Assembly (NCBI GenBank): GCA_009760855.2
Contig: WPIO01000003.1
Coordinates: 11,458,001 to 11,522,000, forward strand
Source: Cristatella mucedo
Taxonomy: Eukaryota; Bryozoa; Phylactolaemata; Cristatellidae
Direction: 5' to 3'
Length of the DNA: 64,000 bases
The first letter of the stretch is position 1. Each line of letters starts with the position of its first letter. The notes under the pieces are model-generated. The model searched no databases and was not told where the DNA came from. It was given only the letters and a program-made list of their open reading frames with translations. Positions 63,820 through 64,000 of the stretch are shown in pieces. Made by a program: the position numbers and the translations under genes.

Positions 63820-63849
63820 GAGCTCTTCCTCTGATCAGAGGAAGAGCTC
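63820..63849. repeat. Perfect 30-bp palindrome
   Basis: GAGCTCTTCCTCTGA (63820-63834) is followed without a spacer by its exact reverse complement (63835-63849). It starts 25 bp after a LINE tail. Confidence 0.95.
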
Positions 63850-64000
63850 CGTAGTGCGGCACTCGAATGAGATCTTGTGAGAGCGGAGCCAACTGCTGAC
63901 AACTGAGACAGCTGCTCGTGGATAACTATGTTTTCTGTCAGCAGCTTTTTCTGTCAGGTCTCTGCGAACTTTGAGGTGTGAGACTCTCGTGCAGTCCGAC

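Overview
The window looks like a nuclear genome segment from an invertebrate animal; the species cannot be told from it. It holds LINE, SINE and Gypsy LTR elements, a protein-primed-polymerase DNA element of Maverick/Polinton (adintovirus-like) type, AATAAA signals and a DXO/Rai1 gene of animal type. There is no operon, rRNA, functional tRNA or CRISPR array. Most of the sequence is transposon-derived and decayed. Only two long single-exon genes look intact, both DXO-family: 44933-46141 and 60120-61286.

Layout. 0.5-1.9 kb is a solo LTR with 4-bp target duplications, and a second solo LTR of the same family lies inverted at 15.4-16.8 kb. 2-9.5 kb is a patchwork of two CR1/L2-like LINE families and SINEs, one LINE nested inside the reverse transcriptase of the other. 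9.6-15.2 kb is a complete but decayed Gypsy element on the minus strand with a 5-bp duplication GGAGG. 18.3-20.5 kb carries minus-strand ORFs with an AEPAVE-type repeat and a plus-strand Gypsy 3' end. 20.9-22.2 kb is a DXO pseudogene. 23-24.7 kb is a third, shredded LTR copy. 25.7-26.5 kb holds a decayed transposon-type ORF.

28.15-44.6 kb is an AT-rich, heavily mutated Polinton/adintovirus-like provirus. It has recognisable remains of a retroviral-type integrase (left end), structural-protein candidates, an A32/FtsK-type packaging ATPase, a zinc-ribbon protein, an adenain-type protease, a parvovirus-type phospholipase A2, an HNH-AP2 endonuclease, an acidic protein, and protein-primed DNA polymerase B (right end). 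A similar sequence at both edges, in inverted orientation, looks like its terminal inverted repeats. The right third of this element plus a neighbouring DXO gene is repeated in tandem: 41.2-46.8 kb and 46.8-53.96 kb. LINE insertions differ between the two copies, so they are younger than the duplication.

54-56 kb is a LINE with a SINE inside it, followed by a CTG/poly-C low-complexity tract. 56.4-60 kb shows no recognisable gene. 60.1-61.3 kb is the most divergent and probably ancestral DXO gene, with a nearby poly(A) signal. 62-64 kb has long (TC)n tracts, poly-C, a LINE 3' end and a perfect 30-bp palindrome.

The genes do not form one pathway. The provirus genes once formed a virus-like replication, packaging and integration set. 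The DXO copies are host-type RNA decapping/exonuclease genes that expanded next to it. Boundaries within decayed regions are approximate, since they were read by eye.
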